Below, piece after piece: positions 7,546 to 16,741 of a stretch of 64,000 nucleotides of DNA (positions are counted from its first letter, which is position 1; each line of letters starts with the position of its first letter). The stretch is taken from contig NZ_JAOOPY010000012.1 in the NCBI RefSeq assembly GCF_025486315.1, positions 109,667-173,666 of the forward strand, written 5' to 3'. A program made the translations under genes and the position numbers. Origin of the DNA: Variovorax sp. N23 (lineage in GTDB: Bacteria; Pseudomonadota; Gammaproteobacteria; Burkholderiales; Burkholderiaceae_C). A model generated the notes under the pieces. The model worked only from the letters and a program-made list of their open reading frames with translations, was not told the DNA's origin and did not search any database.

Positions 7546-9484
7546 GCGGCAGCTGGAGTTCGAGCGCGACCTCGGTGACGGCCGCGTCCAGTTCAAGTAC
7601 CTCGACAACTTTGAGGTCCGTACGTTCAGGCTCGCAAGTCTGTATGCCGACATCGTTGCTGGCCGCTACGCGCCGACAAGCGTGGCGTCGGCGACCGATG
7701 AGCAGCCATCGGTTCCCACACTGCCAGCGAAGTGGTCGGAGCGGCAGCTGCGGGAGGTTGCCTTTCGAATGCGCTTCGTACGGGCTGTACTGTGTTCACC
7801 GCTTCAGCGACGGTCTCGCGAACATTGCGAAGCGATGGCCGATCAGGTGTGGGCTCAAATGAAGCAAGCCGAGACGGCGGTCGCTGATACGGCGGGGTTT
7901 TCGTGCCCATCGGGCGCTACGGTCGAGCTGTGGATCCGCAAGTACCAGCAAGCAGACCGCAACGCGTACGTCCTTTTGGACCGCCGCGCCATAGCCGTGC
8001 GACCAAAGCGTCTGTACCCGTTCCTTGAGGTGGTCGTAGACACCAACATCTCAAAGCACTACCTCAAGCTGCGCGGGCCATCGGTGAAGGAGACACACCG
8101 TCTTATCTGCCGCCAGATTACCCGTGAAAACAAGCTGAATGGCACGGCATTGAGGCCACCATCTGAGCGAACCGTCAACCGGCGCGTTCTAAGCATCCCA
8201 CCATATATCCGTGACACCAAGCGCATCGGGCCCGCTTACGCGCGCAACAAGTGGCGTTACAGCCTTGCGGGCGATCAGAGCACCCGGATCATGGAGCGTG
8301 TGGAGATCGACCACACCTTGCTGGACATTTGGGTGTTGGACCCCCGCAGCGGTGTGCCGTTGGGGCGCCCATGGATCACTGTGCTGATCGATCGGTACTC
8401 TGGATACCTGCTCGGCTTCTACATCAGCTTCTACGGGCCCTCAGCAGCCACGGTCGCTCGGGCGATGAAAGCCTCGATCATGCCCAAGGACGATTGGATC
8501 GACTCGCTGCCTTCAGGCGCCATGCGCTGGACGGCCCATGGAATCCCAGAGCTCTACGTCGTTGACAACGGCCTGGAGTTCCACTCCGACCACTTCATGC
8601 GGATCGCTTGGGAGCTGCGGAGTGACGTGATCTTTAACCCCGTCCGTCAGCCCTGGCTCAAGGCCTCGATTGAGCGGGCCATGATGGAGTTCAATCGCGC
8701 GTTGCCAGCCATGGGCAAGGTCTACCGACCCATATCAAATGCGGTTGCGCCCGACCCCAGAAAAGGAGCGTCAATCCTCTTCGACGATCTGTGTTCCTGC
8801 TTGCTTGAATGGGCTTCGCAGAAGCATCCGCTCAATATCCACTCAAAGACGCTGTGCCGCCCGTTGGATCTTTGGGAAGAGGGGCTCGCGAGCCGCCCGC
8901 CACCGATGTTGCCGACACAGCTCATAGGCATGGACCTTCTCTGCGGACTTAACGCACAGCGAAAAGTGGACGGCGACGGCGTGTTCTTCAAATACCTGCG
9001 CTTCAACTCGGTCGAGCTGCAGGACTACCGCCGAAGCCATGGGCCGGTGTTCCGCACGGAGATCCGCTACAACCCAGACGATCTGCGTCAGATGCATGTT
9101 TTGCTTCCTAAGAGCAAGTCGTGGCTGTGCGTTCCCCTGCAGCGATCCTCATTCATGGATGGGCAGTGCCTCTCCCTAGTGCAGTTGGAGATCGCACGGG
9201 CCGAAGCAGGGAAAAGGCTCACCCGCGCCAACGCCTACGAGGAACTCGAAGCGGCCATGTTTCGCCTCCAAGCCATGTGGCATGACGCCATGCGGCGCGG
9301 CGTACGCCAGCGCAAGGACTCGGCACTCATCCGGATGCAGGCGCTGACCTCGGCACCTCTCGGCTTCGAACGCCCCGTAATCGCCGCGCCAAGCGCAACG
9401 CCAACCCTCCAGTTGAGCCCTGCCATGCAACGGGCCTTGCCCGAAGTTGTTCCTTTCAAAACCTTCAACCTGGACGAGGACTGA
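7505..9484 (+). CDS. tnsB: TnsB-like DDE transposase (Mu/TniA family)
   Basis: 659 aa from the ATG at 7505, chosen because of the GGAAGGAG just upstream; the frame is open from 7418. This is the integrase-fold transposase that cuts the 3' ends and joins them to target DNA. The retroviral-integrase core is clear: Asp269 (VEIDHTLLDIW), Asp354 (YVVDNGLEFHS) and Glu390 (WLKASIERAM), a D-35-E spacing typical of the family. N-terminal HTH segments (about 95-235) should bind the transposon ends, and the C-terminal tail (after 560) should contact TnsC. All catalytic residues are intact, so the element may be active. Confidence 0.92.
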   Translation: MITFCRGLVLRCGERQLEFERDLGDGRVQFKYLDNFEVRTFRLASLYADIVAGRYAPTSVASATDEQPSVPTLPAKWSERQLREVAFRMRFVRAVLCSPLQRRSREHCEAMADQVWAQMKQAETAVADTAGFSCPSGATVELWIRKYQQADRNAYVLLDRRAIAVRPKRLYPFLEVVVDTNISKHYLKLRGPSVKETHRLICRQITRENKLNGTALRPPSERTVNRRVLSIPPYIRDTKRIGPAYARNKWRYSLAGDQSTRIMERVEIDHTLLDIWVLDPRSGVPLGRPWITVLIDRYSGYLLGFYISFYGPSAATVARAMKASIMPKDDWIDSLPSGAMRWTAHGIPELYVVDNGLEFHSDHFMRIAWELRSDVIFNPVRQPWLKASIERAMMEFNRALPAMGKVYRPISNAVAPDPRKGASILFDDLCSCLLEWASQKHPLNIHSKTLCRPLDLWEEGLASRPPPMLPTQLIGMDLLCGLNAQRKVDGDGVFFKYLRFNSVELQDYRRSHGPVFRTEIRYNPDDLRQMHVLLPKSKSWLCVPLQRSSFMDGQCLSLVQLEIARAEAGKRLTRANAYEELEAAMFRLQAMWHDAMRRGVRQRKDSALIRMQALTSAPLGFERPVIAAPSATPTLQLSPAMQRALPEVVPFKTFNLDED

Positions 9485-9486
9485 AG

Positions 9487-10374
9487 ATGGCTGAAACCCA
9501 GTACACCGGACTACGTACGCCCGAGGCTCTCCGTGTCGGTGAGCAGGTGCTCAATGTGGTGGTCGATCACGCGATGTTCAGGCGGATTCGGGATGCCAGC
9601 CTGGACCTCATTCACACGATGCGCTCGCTCAAGATGCCGGGAGGCATCTTGGTGCAGGCTGATCCTGGTATGGGGAAGACCTTGCTACTCGAACTCATTC
9701 GGCGCGAGCTTTCGTCCGAAAGTTTGTCGAACGGTGGCAATGCATGTTTGCACGTGGCGTTGGACAACGCAGTCGACGCTCACGGCATGGCTGCAGCCAT
9801 GACACTTGCGCTGGGGTACCCCGCGCTGCCATCTAGAGCACAGCTGACGTCGATGAACCGTATGACGCAGTTGGGACTCGAGCGCGTGCGGCCTTGGGTG
9901 CTTCTGATTGACGAGATGCAACACGTCTGCGAGGGCAACAAGGACATCACGGCACGATCTGTGACCGACTGGCTGAAGGTGAGGATGGACGCCCACAACT
10001 TTCCTGTGATTTGCATGGGCACGCGCTCGCTCGAGCGCCTGGCCTTGATCAACCCGCAGTTCACCAGTCGGGCCTCGGCCAGCTTTGTGATCCCCGCTTT
10101 TCAGTTTGACGACGCGTGGCGGCAACTGCTTGCGGGCTTCGCCGGGGCGGTCAAAGGGGTCGATCTGAACGTCATCAATGGCGCGGGATGTCGACCGCTG
10201 CACCAGGCATGCGCCGGCAACATGCGGATGTTGAAGCGGATCTTGACCTATGCCTGCATGCACGCCGCTACGCAGGCGAACCGCATTGTCAATCTGGGAG
10301 CGCTGTCCAAGGGCTTTGTCGACGCTGCGGGGCAGGTCGCTGACCAGGTCAACCCGTTCAGGGCGGCGCGATGA
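9487..10374 (+). CDS. tnsC: TnsC/TniB-like AAA+ transposition regulator
   Basis: 295 aa, ATG two bases after tnsB. Walker A ADPGMGKT is at 58-65, Walker B VLLIDEMQH at 138-146, and a sensor-like CMGTRSLERL at 177-186. TnsC-type ATPases polymerise on target DNA, bridge the TniQ target selector to the transposase, and enforce target immunity. The protein is shorter than Tn7 TnsC (about 555 aa) and closer to TniB of Tn5053-like and CRISPR-associated elements. The stop overlaps the next ATG (ATGA). Confidence 0.9.
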   Translation: MAETQYTGLRTPEALRVGEQVLNVVVDHAMFRRIRDASLDLIHTMRSLKMPGGILVQADPGMGKTLLLELIRRELSSESLSNGGNACLHVALDNAVDAHGMAAAMTLALGYPALPSRAQLTSMNRMTQLGLERVRPWVLLIDEMQHVCEGNKDITARSVTDWLKVRMDAHNFPVICMGTRSLERLALINPQFTSRASASFVIPAFQFDDAWRQLLAGFAGAVKGVDLNVINGAGCRPLHQACAGNMRMLKRILTYACMHAATQANRIVNLGALSKGFVDAAGQVADQVNPFRAAR

Positions 10375-11384
10375 ACCATACCCCGCATTCGCCTCCCGGA
10401 TTGCCCAGCCAAAGGGCAATCCGGCTTCTTGCGACACCTTTGCCGCTGGCCGACGAAAGCTTTGCCTCGTGGATACAGCGTATCGCCGGCAGCCATCAGT
10501 ACTCCATGTCGCAGCTCGTCCGGATCACTGGCCATCGACCGGTGCGAAGTGACTGGGATCTTTCCATCCCGGGGGAAGACTACGGTCGCATCGTCGAAAT
10601 GATCGGCTTCACTCAACCGAGGAGAGACAGCTCGGATTTTGAACTGGCGTTCCTTGGTCAGCAGATCAAGCCCGCCCGATTCTTGTTGAACGATGCAGGT
10701 CGACCGCGCTCTCGATGGTGTGTGGCATGCCTTACGGCCGACGTGGTGCCGTATCTGCGGTGGCAGTGGCGGCTTGCTGTCGTTCGCGAATGCTGGCGTC
10801 ATCAAACGGCTCTTTCAGATCGCTGCCCGTGGTGCGCGGCGCCTGCCTTACTCCATACCGCACGTCTGGTACCTCATGGAAGGGGAGGGCGAGCGGGCTC
10901 CTTGGCGCATTGCGACCGTTGCAGCCTGCCCCTGTACGGCGGCGAGGCACTGGATGGTCGCTATAACCGTGCGCTACAGCAGCGGGTGCGCAGATTTCTT
11001 CAGACTGCCCTAAGTCGATTGGCGCCCACGACCGACGAACAACTTGCTGCTTCCATTTCGGGTTTTCTTGCCGCCGCACGGCTTCCAGAGGCTCAGGTGC
11101 TCGGAAAGGTGGACCGAACGGATGAGGCAACGTCAATCATGATGGCGCGAGCTCGCGCGGCGCAATGTCACGAGAAACTTGGTGCCGCACGGGCGAACCA
11201 GAAGCGCTGGATCCTTAACGGTGAGACATTTCTGAAGCCGGCAGCCAGCGCCTGCGGGGTCGGCCAGCCATACATTCGTTGGAGCTGGCGGCTAGGCCAC
11301 GCGAATCGACTCAAGGTGGCCAGAGTGCTTCTGGCGATTCGAGCAGAAAAGCGCAAGGGACCTTTCCAGGATGCAGAGCGATGA
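10371..11384 (+). CDS. tniQ: TniQ family target-selection protein 1
   Basis: 337 aa, overlapping tnsC by 4 bp. The N-terminal ESFASWIQRIA motif is the TniQ signature, and two zinc-binding clusters follow: CVAC ... CWRH ... CPWC and CDRC (about residues 117-185). TniQ/TnsD proteins recognise the target site, either by DNA sequence or through partner complexes, and recruit TnsC. The C-terminal half (about 220-337) could carry a DNA-binding HTH. This is the first of two consecutive TniQ genes, an arrangement in which one paralogue usually handles a fixed site and the other an alternative route. Confidence 0.88.
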   Translation: MNHTPHSPPGLPSQRAIRLLATPLPLADESFASWIQRIAGSHQYSMSQLVRITGHRPVRSDWDLSIPGEDYGRIVEMIGFTQPRRDSSDFELAFLGQQIKPARFLLNDAGRPRSRWCVACLTADVVPYLRWQWRLAVVRECWRHQTALSDRCPWCAAPALLHTARLVPHGRGGRAGSLAHCDRCSLPLYGGEALDGRYNRALQQRVRRFLQTALSRLAPTTDEQLAASISGFLAAARLPEAQVLGKVDRTDEATSIMMARARAAQCHEKLGAARANQKRWILNGETFLKPAASACGVGQPYIRWSWRLGHANRLKVARVLLAIRAEKRKGPFQDAER

Positions 11385-12400
11385 TCGCGGCATGGGTGGA
11401 TCCCGTCGGGCCATCGTTTCCGTTTCAGGACGAGGTCCGAGAGGGGGAGTCGGGCCAGGGGTACGCGCTCAGGATGGCGCATGGGAACGGCCTGGCTGGG
11501 TTGGCAAGGGTGAAGCAACTACTCGGGAAGACGCACTCCGCCGTTCTGGATGCGAGCGATGCCGTGCCACTCGCCAAATGGTTCGGCGGCAGCGTTCAGC
11601 TCTTGGACTTTTCTCTGGAGCGGCTGAACCTCGGCCGCCGCGAGGCAGGCTCGCACTATGCGGGGCATCCGTTGGGGCGCAGCTATTTCCTCACTCGATC
11701 CTTCCCTCGCGTTTGCCCGGACTGCCTGCGTGAGCTGGGCTACTGTCGAACCGCTTGGGACCTCACGCTGTCCGTTGCGTGCGTCCGCCACCGCCGGGTG
11801 CTGCTGGATCGCTGTCCGAGCTGCTTACACACGCTATCCTGGAACCGTCCAGGCCTGGAAGTATGTTCCTGCGGGTACTCGCTATCCATGGGCGACGCTC
11901 CCGAAGCGGCGACCACCGATGAGCTGCTTGTCGCGCACGTCGTTGATCAGCGCATGGGCGACTACGCGGCCTTCGGTGAGGGTTGCCGAATGGCCGAGTC
12001 AGAGGAGGAGGCGGTAGGCATGCCAACGTTCGATTCGTTGCTGCGCAATCTGAGTTTGGACGGGGTCATGCGGATCATCTATGCGCTGTCCACGGCAGCG
12101 ATGTACGACGCCGAGGTCAAGGCAGAGAAACGGGAGCGTGGGGCGCTGATGAAGGCGCGTCAGACGATCGCCCTCGCAGCAGCGTTCGGCGCCAAGGTCG
12201 CGAGATTGGAGGCGCCAGATCTTCAAACTCGACGCCCCTCCGTGCTGATCGACCTGCTTAGCGATGTCGCCAGCTCATCACGCGCGACATCGAGCGATGC
12301 GAGCCTTGCCCGCTCGATGCTTGGCTGGCTCCTGGTCAACTCGCCAACATCAACCTTGGCGTCGCGGCATGTTTCCCTTTCTCAAATGGAACTGTTCTAG
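11381..12400 (+). CDS. TniQ family target-selection protein 2
   Basis: 339 aa from the ATG at 11381, overlapping the first TniQ by 4 bp. The zinc-ribbon core is clear: CPDCLRELG, then W-D-L ... ACVRHRRVLLDRCPSC and CSCG (about residues 112-168), which is the TniQ pattern of a Cys pair, conserved His and second Cys pair. The N-terminal part lacks the neat ESxxSWxxR box of the first paralogue, so it is divergent. The C-terminal region (about 215-339) is helical and unlike that of the first TniQ, suggesting a different target or partner. Confidence 0.8.
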   Translation: MIAAWVDPVGPSFPFQDEVREGESGQGYALRMAHGNGLAGLARVKQLLGKTHSAVLDASDAVPLAKWFGGSVQLLDFSLERLNLGRREAGSHYAGHPLGRSYFLTRSFPRVCPDCLRELGYCRTAWDLTLSVACVRHRRVLLDRCPSCLHTLSWNRPGLEVCSCGYSLSMGDAPEAATTDELLVAHVVDQRMGDYAAFGEGCRMAESEEEAVGMPTFDSLLRNLSLDGVMRIIYALSTAAMYDAEVKAEKRERGALMKARQTIALAAAFGAKVARLEAPDLQTRRPSVLIDLLSDVASSSRATSSDASLARSMLGWLLVNSPTSTLASRHVSLSQMELF

Positions 12401-12475
12401 CGGGCGCCAGCGATGCGACGTGAGATCTGGCTCTTCAAATCAGCGGCCGAACGCGTACTACCGAAGGAGAAGCAT

Positions 12476-13108
12476 ATGAAAAGAGAACTTTCAGGCATCA
12501 AGGCCGTGGCGTTCGATGTGTACGGGACGCTGGTCCAGATCAAGGATCCGAGGCGGCCCTACAGGAGGCTTCTGTCGACGCTGAGCGACATGGGCCGCCC
12601 GCCGCGGGTGGACGATGGTGCTCGGGTGATGTCCGCGGACGTGGGATTGGCCGAGGCCGCTGAACTGCTGGGCATGGTCTTGCCCAGTGATGTCCTCGGC
12701 GAGCTGCAGGCCGGCCTGGATGCAGAACTTGCGAGCGTGAGCCTTTTTGAGGACGTGCTTCCCACCATACGATCTTTGAAAGCCCGTGGCATCCGGGTGG
12801 GCCTTTGCTCCAATCTCGCTGGGCCATATGCTGCTCCGGTCGAAGCGCTGCTGCCAAAGCTCGATGCCTACGCGTGGAGCTTCGTGGTGGGGGCGGTCAA
12901 ACCAGAGCCTCGCATGTACGCACATTTGTGTGACGCCCTAGAGGTGCGGCCCGAGCAAGTCGTGATGATCGGGGACACCCTTTCGGCAGACTATGAGGGA
13001 CCACTCGCGTACGGCATGCAGGCGTGCCACCTTGCGAGATCCTGCGCTTCACCAGCGAAGATCTGGGGCTCTAATCTGATGCAGATCGAGCTATTGATCA
13101 GAATATGA
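12476..13108 (+). CDS. HAD superfamily hydrolase
   Basis: 210 aa; start chosen at 12476 because of GAAGGAGA six bases upstream. The four HAD motifs are present: I FDVYGTL (nucleophile Asp), II LCSNL, III VKPEP lysine, IV MIGDTLSADYEG. This is a haloacid dehalogenase-like phosphatase or dehalogenase of subfamily IA, with a helical cap (about residues 20-95). Substrate unknown. It is 75 bp downstream of the second TniQ on the same strand, so it is either the first cargo gene or a conserved companion of the transposition operon. It converges on the RepB-like gene (13-bp gap). Confidence 0.85.
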   Translation: MKRELSGIKAVAFDVYGTLVQIKDPRRPYRRLLSTLSDMGRPPRVDDGARVMSADVGLAEAAELLGMVLPSDVLGELQAGLDAELASVSLFEDVLPTIRSLKARGIRVGLCSNLAGPYAAPVEALLPKLDAYAWSFVVGAVKPEPRMYAHLCDALEVRPEQVVMIGDTLSADYEGPLAYGMQACHLARSCASPAKIWGSNLMQIELLIRI

Positions 13109-13121
13109 AAAATTGCTCCGG

Positions 13122-14003
13122 CTAGATTTCGGGCGCAGTCGCCTTGGTGATGCTGACGAACTGCTCCAGCAGCGCCGCCTCGTGCTGTTCCAAGTAACGG
13201 AATACATGCTTGTTGTCGATCAGTTTGGCGATGTACCCTCGTGCAAGGACTAAATTCAGCATGTCTTCTCCGTACGTCTGTTCAGCCATTTTGTACTGGT
13301 CATGGAGGTTGCCCATCTCTTTCTCCATGCGTCCCACCTGCTCTTGGCTCAAGCCTCTTTTCTTCACGGGTTTGTTTGCATTTACCAATCGATCAGAAGC
13401 GGTAGCGGTGAGTAAGGCCCTCGCATAGACTACCGTTACGTTATTGGCGGCGATCATCAGCTCTGCGCACTCAACCTGACGTAGTGGCTTCATTCTTCGT
13501 AGGGCCGCGAAAACCTCTGATGACAGTTGGCGATCCTTTAAGAGCTCGATGGTTTCAGGACAGATGCCGTCCAGCAAGTTCATCTTCTTGGTGATCTGTG
13601 TGATATCGACGTTGAGCGCTTTTGCCAAACGCTCGGGCGATACTCCTCTGTCAATCCCTCTGCGGATCATCAGATGCTCTTGGACGGTGGAAAGCCGGTT
13701 GATCCGATTGTTGTATGTGTAGGCCTCGTCGTCCGTTGCCACCAGGCAGGGTGCCTCCGCGTGCCCAAGCTCCCGCAAAATCATCAGTCTGATGTGACCA
13801 TCTAAAAGCACATGGTGCCCACTATGCCGATCCACAGGTCCGACCGATAACGGCTCGATAAGATCGATCTCCTCGATCGATGCCTTGATTTGCTTGTATT
13901 TCGTACTAAGCGCGAGTCCTGCAGGCCAGTGCCTAGAAGGCAGAATGTTTTCAACGCTGACAGTGATCGGCTTTGGAAGAAAGCCTAAGACGACGGCGCC
14001 CAT
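13122..14003 (-). CDS. ParB/RepB-like protein with RepB C-terminal domain
   Basis: 293 aa. The N-terminal half has the ParB N-domain pattern: SVENILPSRHW, then PLSVGPVDRHSGHHVLLDGH with the G/D-x-H-R-type box (DGHIRL), and RLSTVQEHLMIRR. An HTH region follows (SPERLAKALNVDITQITKKM) and a helical C-terminus typical of plasmid RepB partition proteins. ParB N-domains bind and hydrolyse CTP in classic ParB, and some relatives are nucleases. No ParA is adjacent, so chromosome or plasmid segregation is unlikely to be the job. It is the last gene of the recombinase module. Confidence 0.8.
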   Translation of the reverse strand: MGAVVLGFLPKPITVSVENILPSRHWPAGLALSTKYKQIKASIEEIDLIEPLSVGPVDRHSGHHVLLDGHIRLMILRELGHAEAPCLVATDDEAYTYNNRINRLSTVQEHLMIRRGIDRGVSPERLAKALNVDITQITKKMNLLDGICPETIELLKDRQLSSEVFAALRRMKPLRQVECAELMIAANNVTVVYARALLTATASDRLVNANKPVKKRGLSQEQVGRMEKEMGNLHDQYKMAEQTYGEDMLNLVLARGYIAKLIDNKHVFRYLEQHEAALLEQFVSITKATAPEI

Positions 14004-14005
14004 GT

Positions 14006-15056
14006 TTAGGTCCGAAGATGGACGATGCGCTCAGCCAAATACTTTGGAACTGTGTCGAGGCCTTCGGCACGCAGCAGATTGGTAAAGTTCTCATCGGCAA
14101 TAAGCCTTCGTAGCGCCCCCGCGATAAATAGCAACCGCTCCTGCGACGCTGAAGCGCGGCGAACCATGATCTGTTGCCTCTGAACCTCTTTTTGATAAGC
14201 CCTGACGAGACTCGAGGTCGTAATGTCTGCTTTTTTCCTTGGCATGGCACGCGAGACCGAGCGTCCAAGTTGCTGTCGTTTTTGGATTAGCCGTCGGGCC
14301 TCCATTAGCTGTCGACCTCGTAGAGTGCCTGCTTCGTAGGCATCCTGAAGCGCTCCCTGTATAGCTTTATCGTCGTCGCCTGCATTGAAAATATACAACG
14401 CCGCGTTTAGCAGGCTGCTGAAATACGCCCCGATGCCCCTGTGTTGAGAAATCTTCGACCGCATAGAACGAGCCACAAGCGATTTTACGAGGTGGGCAAG
14501 GGGTCAGGCACCCTCAATTCGGTCAAGTTTCCGGCGCGAAACCAGTATTTCAGCAGCCTGTTAGTGGGATCTGCTCATTCTGGACAGCTACGAGAAGCCT
14601 CTCTTCGCCATGCTCGATCAGGATCAGGATGTCGCGGATATAGGCTGCGCTTAGCCCGATCTTCGATGCGATTTCGGTCGCGCCATACCCTTTGTCTTTG
14701 AGGAGTCGTATGCCACTTAAGAGTTCCAGCGCACGGTATTTCCTCCGAGCAATGTTCTCAGTGAGGCTCATGAGGAAGGCGTCCTCGTCGCTCGCAACGA
14801 CAACGAGCGCGGGAATACGTGTCTCGCCGAGGGAGCGGAATGCCTTGAGGCGACCTTCACCGCAGATGAGCAGATACCGTTCAGCGCCGTCGTCTCCCGC
14901 CCGAGCAGCCACAGTGATAGGTTTTTTCAGGCCAATCGCTTTGATGTTCTCGACGATTTCTGAGAAAATTGCCTGATTGCGCTCGCGCGGATTCAACACG
15001 TCAATGCGCTCTATTGGGATCATGCGCAGCTCACGAGGCCGAATTGCCGTTGTCAT
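14006..15056 (-). pseudogene. ParB-like gene disrupted by a MITE-like insertion
   Basis: The 5' part (15056-14550) encodes a ParB N-domain (MIPIERIDVLNPRERN, CGEGRLKAFRSLG, LTENIARR) and HTH (GATEIASKIGLSAAYIRDIL), then ends at ...NEQIPLTGC-stop inside the insertion. The 3' part (to 14006) continues with AGDDDKAIQGALQDAYEAGT. Removing bases 14411-14560 plus one TTAG copy joins the halves in frame as NEQIPLNAALYIFNAGDDD, giving an intact ~300-aa protein. The 154-bp net insertion adds a stop and shifts the frame. An ATG at 14476 inside the insertion could still drive a C-terminal fragment. The gene start overlaps the recombinase stop by 4 bp. Confidence 0.88.
14411..14560. mobile_element. 150-bp MITE-like insertion with 16-bp terminal inverted repeats and TTAG duplication
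   Basis: The left end reads CAGGCTGCTGAAATAC (14411-14426) and the right end GTATTTCAGCAGCCTG (14545-14560), a perfect 16-bp inverted repeat. Both sides carry TTAG (14407-14410 and 14561-14564), a 4-bp target duplication. The interior has no transposase, so it must have been moved in trans. The ends resemble those of some IS1182/IS5-type elements, but family assignment is tentative. It interrupts the ParB-like gene. Confidence 0.88.
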
Positions 15057-16618
15057 GCGGCCCTCTTCATCCGAATGTGCGCAGCCATTCCGTAGAGATA
15101 ATCGAGGGTTTCGAACCTGTAGCTTTCGATCTCTACTGCGTTTCGTTCTGCCAAGCTGAGACCACCACTAGAGAAGTCAATTCGAGGCAGGAGGTAGTAG
15201 TCCATCAGTTCCGAATTTGCGGCGTCCAAGCGAATTGCAACGGTGATGTCAGGGGCCAGGCCGGTATCAAAACGGATCTTCCATCTGCATGCGTTCTCAG
15301 CGATTCTTTGGCAGCGTGACAGAACGATCGAGACGCTGAACTCATGGTTCACATTGATGAGGTCTGTCGCTGGGTCTCTGAACACCCGGCCGCCGAGTTC
15401 TGCGATGTGACCTTCGACTTCTCCGATGACCTTTGGATGTAGCCGCCGGAGGACGCGATTGATTTCCAAGTAGCGGTAGTCCCGATTTGGTGTGTAGCCG
15501 ACCAGCTGATAGGCCCGAAGAAGGCTACCAAATCGGTACATGTAGGCAGACGAGGAGGGCATGTCATCTGCCTCATCAATCACGATGCCGGACAGAAAGC
15601 CCCGGTGGCGGTAAAGCCCTCGCAATCGCTCGATGAGCTCTTCATCGCTGTATCGCCGCGACCGCGCCCTGATGATTCCCTGTGCTGTGTAGAACAAGTC
15701 GCGGTCCACAAGTGGCTCGAACGCGTTGTCCTTGCGAATCCACATCTCCGGCGTGTTGACCACACGGAGCTTTTTCAGCTTGAAAGACACCCGGTTGTAA
15801 ACGTTGCTTCCGATGTACTTCTCGTTCGTCAGGACTTGATGGACTGTCGCACGCGTCCAGTCACGTCCGAGTTCGGTGCGGATCGATTGGCTGTTCAGCC
15901 GCTTGGCGATCTCCGATTCAACAAGGCCCTCTTCAATGAACCACTGGTAGACCGAACGCACGATGTCCACCTCAGACTTCGGTCCCGGCCGCAGAATGAC
16001 GCGATCTGTTTGAAGGCTTTTCTGCTGGCCTCGCTCAAGGTTTCCTTTTTGTTCTCCCCCTTGATCCAGCAGGACGCGCCTGAGCCCGAAGCCCGCAGGC
16101 CCACCTTGCCTGAAGCCGAGTTCAATCAACCTGCACTGACCGGCGAAGACCTTGGTGGATAGCTCTCGGCTGTACTCTCCGGCCATCGCTCGTTTGACCC
16201 CTTTGACGATCGTCGAGACCGGAGATCCATCGTTTTCGAACTGCTCGGCGCAGTAGGCCACCTGGATACCCGCGCGGCGGCATATGTACTCGTAGTACGC
16301 GCTCTCGTCAGCATCCTGAAAGCGCCCCCACCGGCTGACGTCGTAGACCAAGATGAGGGTGAAGTCTGCGACTCCGGTTTGAACGTCTCGGATCAGACTC
16401 TGGAGTGCGGGTCGACCGTCAATGCGCAATCCACTCTTGCCCTCATCGGCATATGTCTTCACGATCTCGAAGCCGCGTTGCTTTGCGTACTCCCGGATCT
16501 TGTCGTTCTGGTTCCTTGTTGAGTACTGTTGGTGCTCGGTAGACATCCGCACGTATTCGGCCGCCTTGAGCTTGTGGGGAAGCAGAGCGTCGTCTGGTTC
16601 GGTCGACTTGTGATCCAT
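15053..16618 (-). CDS. Large serine recombinase (resolvase/recombinase family)
   Basis: About 521 aa from ATG 16618 (GGGAAGG six bases upstream); the frame is open to 16696. The N-terminal catalytic domain is typical of serine recombinases: AAEYVRMSTEHQQYSTRNQ with the nucleophile Ser, then DEGKSGLRIDGRP and VYDVSRWGRFQDADESAYYE. A recombinase domain follows (RTELGRDWTRATVHQVLTNEKYIG). The C-terminal third lacks an obvious Cys zinc ribbon. Such enzymes integrate and excise phages and islands. It lies at the head of the ParB/RepB genes and, being apparently intact, could mobilise this part of the island. Confidence 0.88.
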   Translation of the reverse strand: MDHKSTEPDDALLPHKLKAAEYVRMSTEHQQYSTRNQNDKIREYAKQRGFEIVKTYADEGKSGLRIDGRPALQSLIRDVQTGVADFTLILVYDVSRWGRFQDADESAYYEYICRRAGIQVAYCAEQFENDGSPVSTIVKGVKRAMAGEYSRELSTKVFAGQCRLIELGFRQGGPAGFGLRRVLLDQGGEQKGNLERGQQKSLQTDRVILRPGPKSEVDIVRSVYQWFIEEGLVESEIAKRLNSQSIRTELGRDWTRATVHQVLTNEKYIGSNVYNRVSFKLKKLRVVNTPEMWIRKDNAFEPLVDRDLFYTAQGIIRARSRRYSDEELIERLRGLYRHRGFLSGIVIDEADDMPSSSAYMYRFGSLLRAYQLVGYTPNRDYRYLEINRVLRRLHPKVIGEVEGHIAELGGRVFRDPATDLINVNHEFSVSIVLSRCQRIAENACRWKIRFDTGLAPDITVAIRLDAANSELMDYYLLPRIDFSSGGLSLAERNAVEIESYRFETLDYLYGMAAHIRMKRAA

Positions 16619-16741
16619 CAGAAACCTTCCCATCTGCCAGACCAGGCACCGTGCGAGGTTACGAAGGGAGATTCCCCTCGGTGGCGAGAGCAACATATCA
16701 GTTCAATGCGCGCTGATCGATCACATCCTCTCTTTGCAAAC

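Noticed and set aside
6871..12400. CRISPR-associated transposon
   Set aside because: No cas gene, repeat array or crRNA-like repeat is visible in the window.
14006..14476. Separate gene of 156 codons
   Set aside because: It begins inside the MITE and continues the interrupted ParB-like gene; treated as the 3' part of the pseudogene.
13122..15056. Plasmid partition/replication locus
   Set aside because: Two ParB-type genes but no ParA/RepA/RepC or origin iterons; they cluster with a serine recombinase instead.
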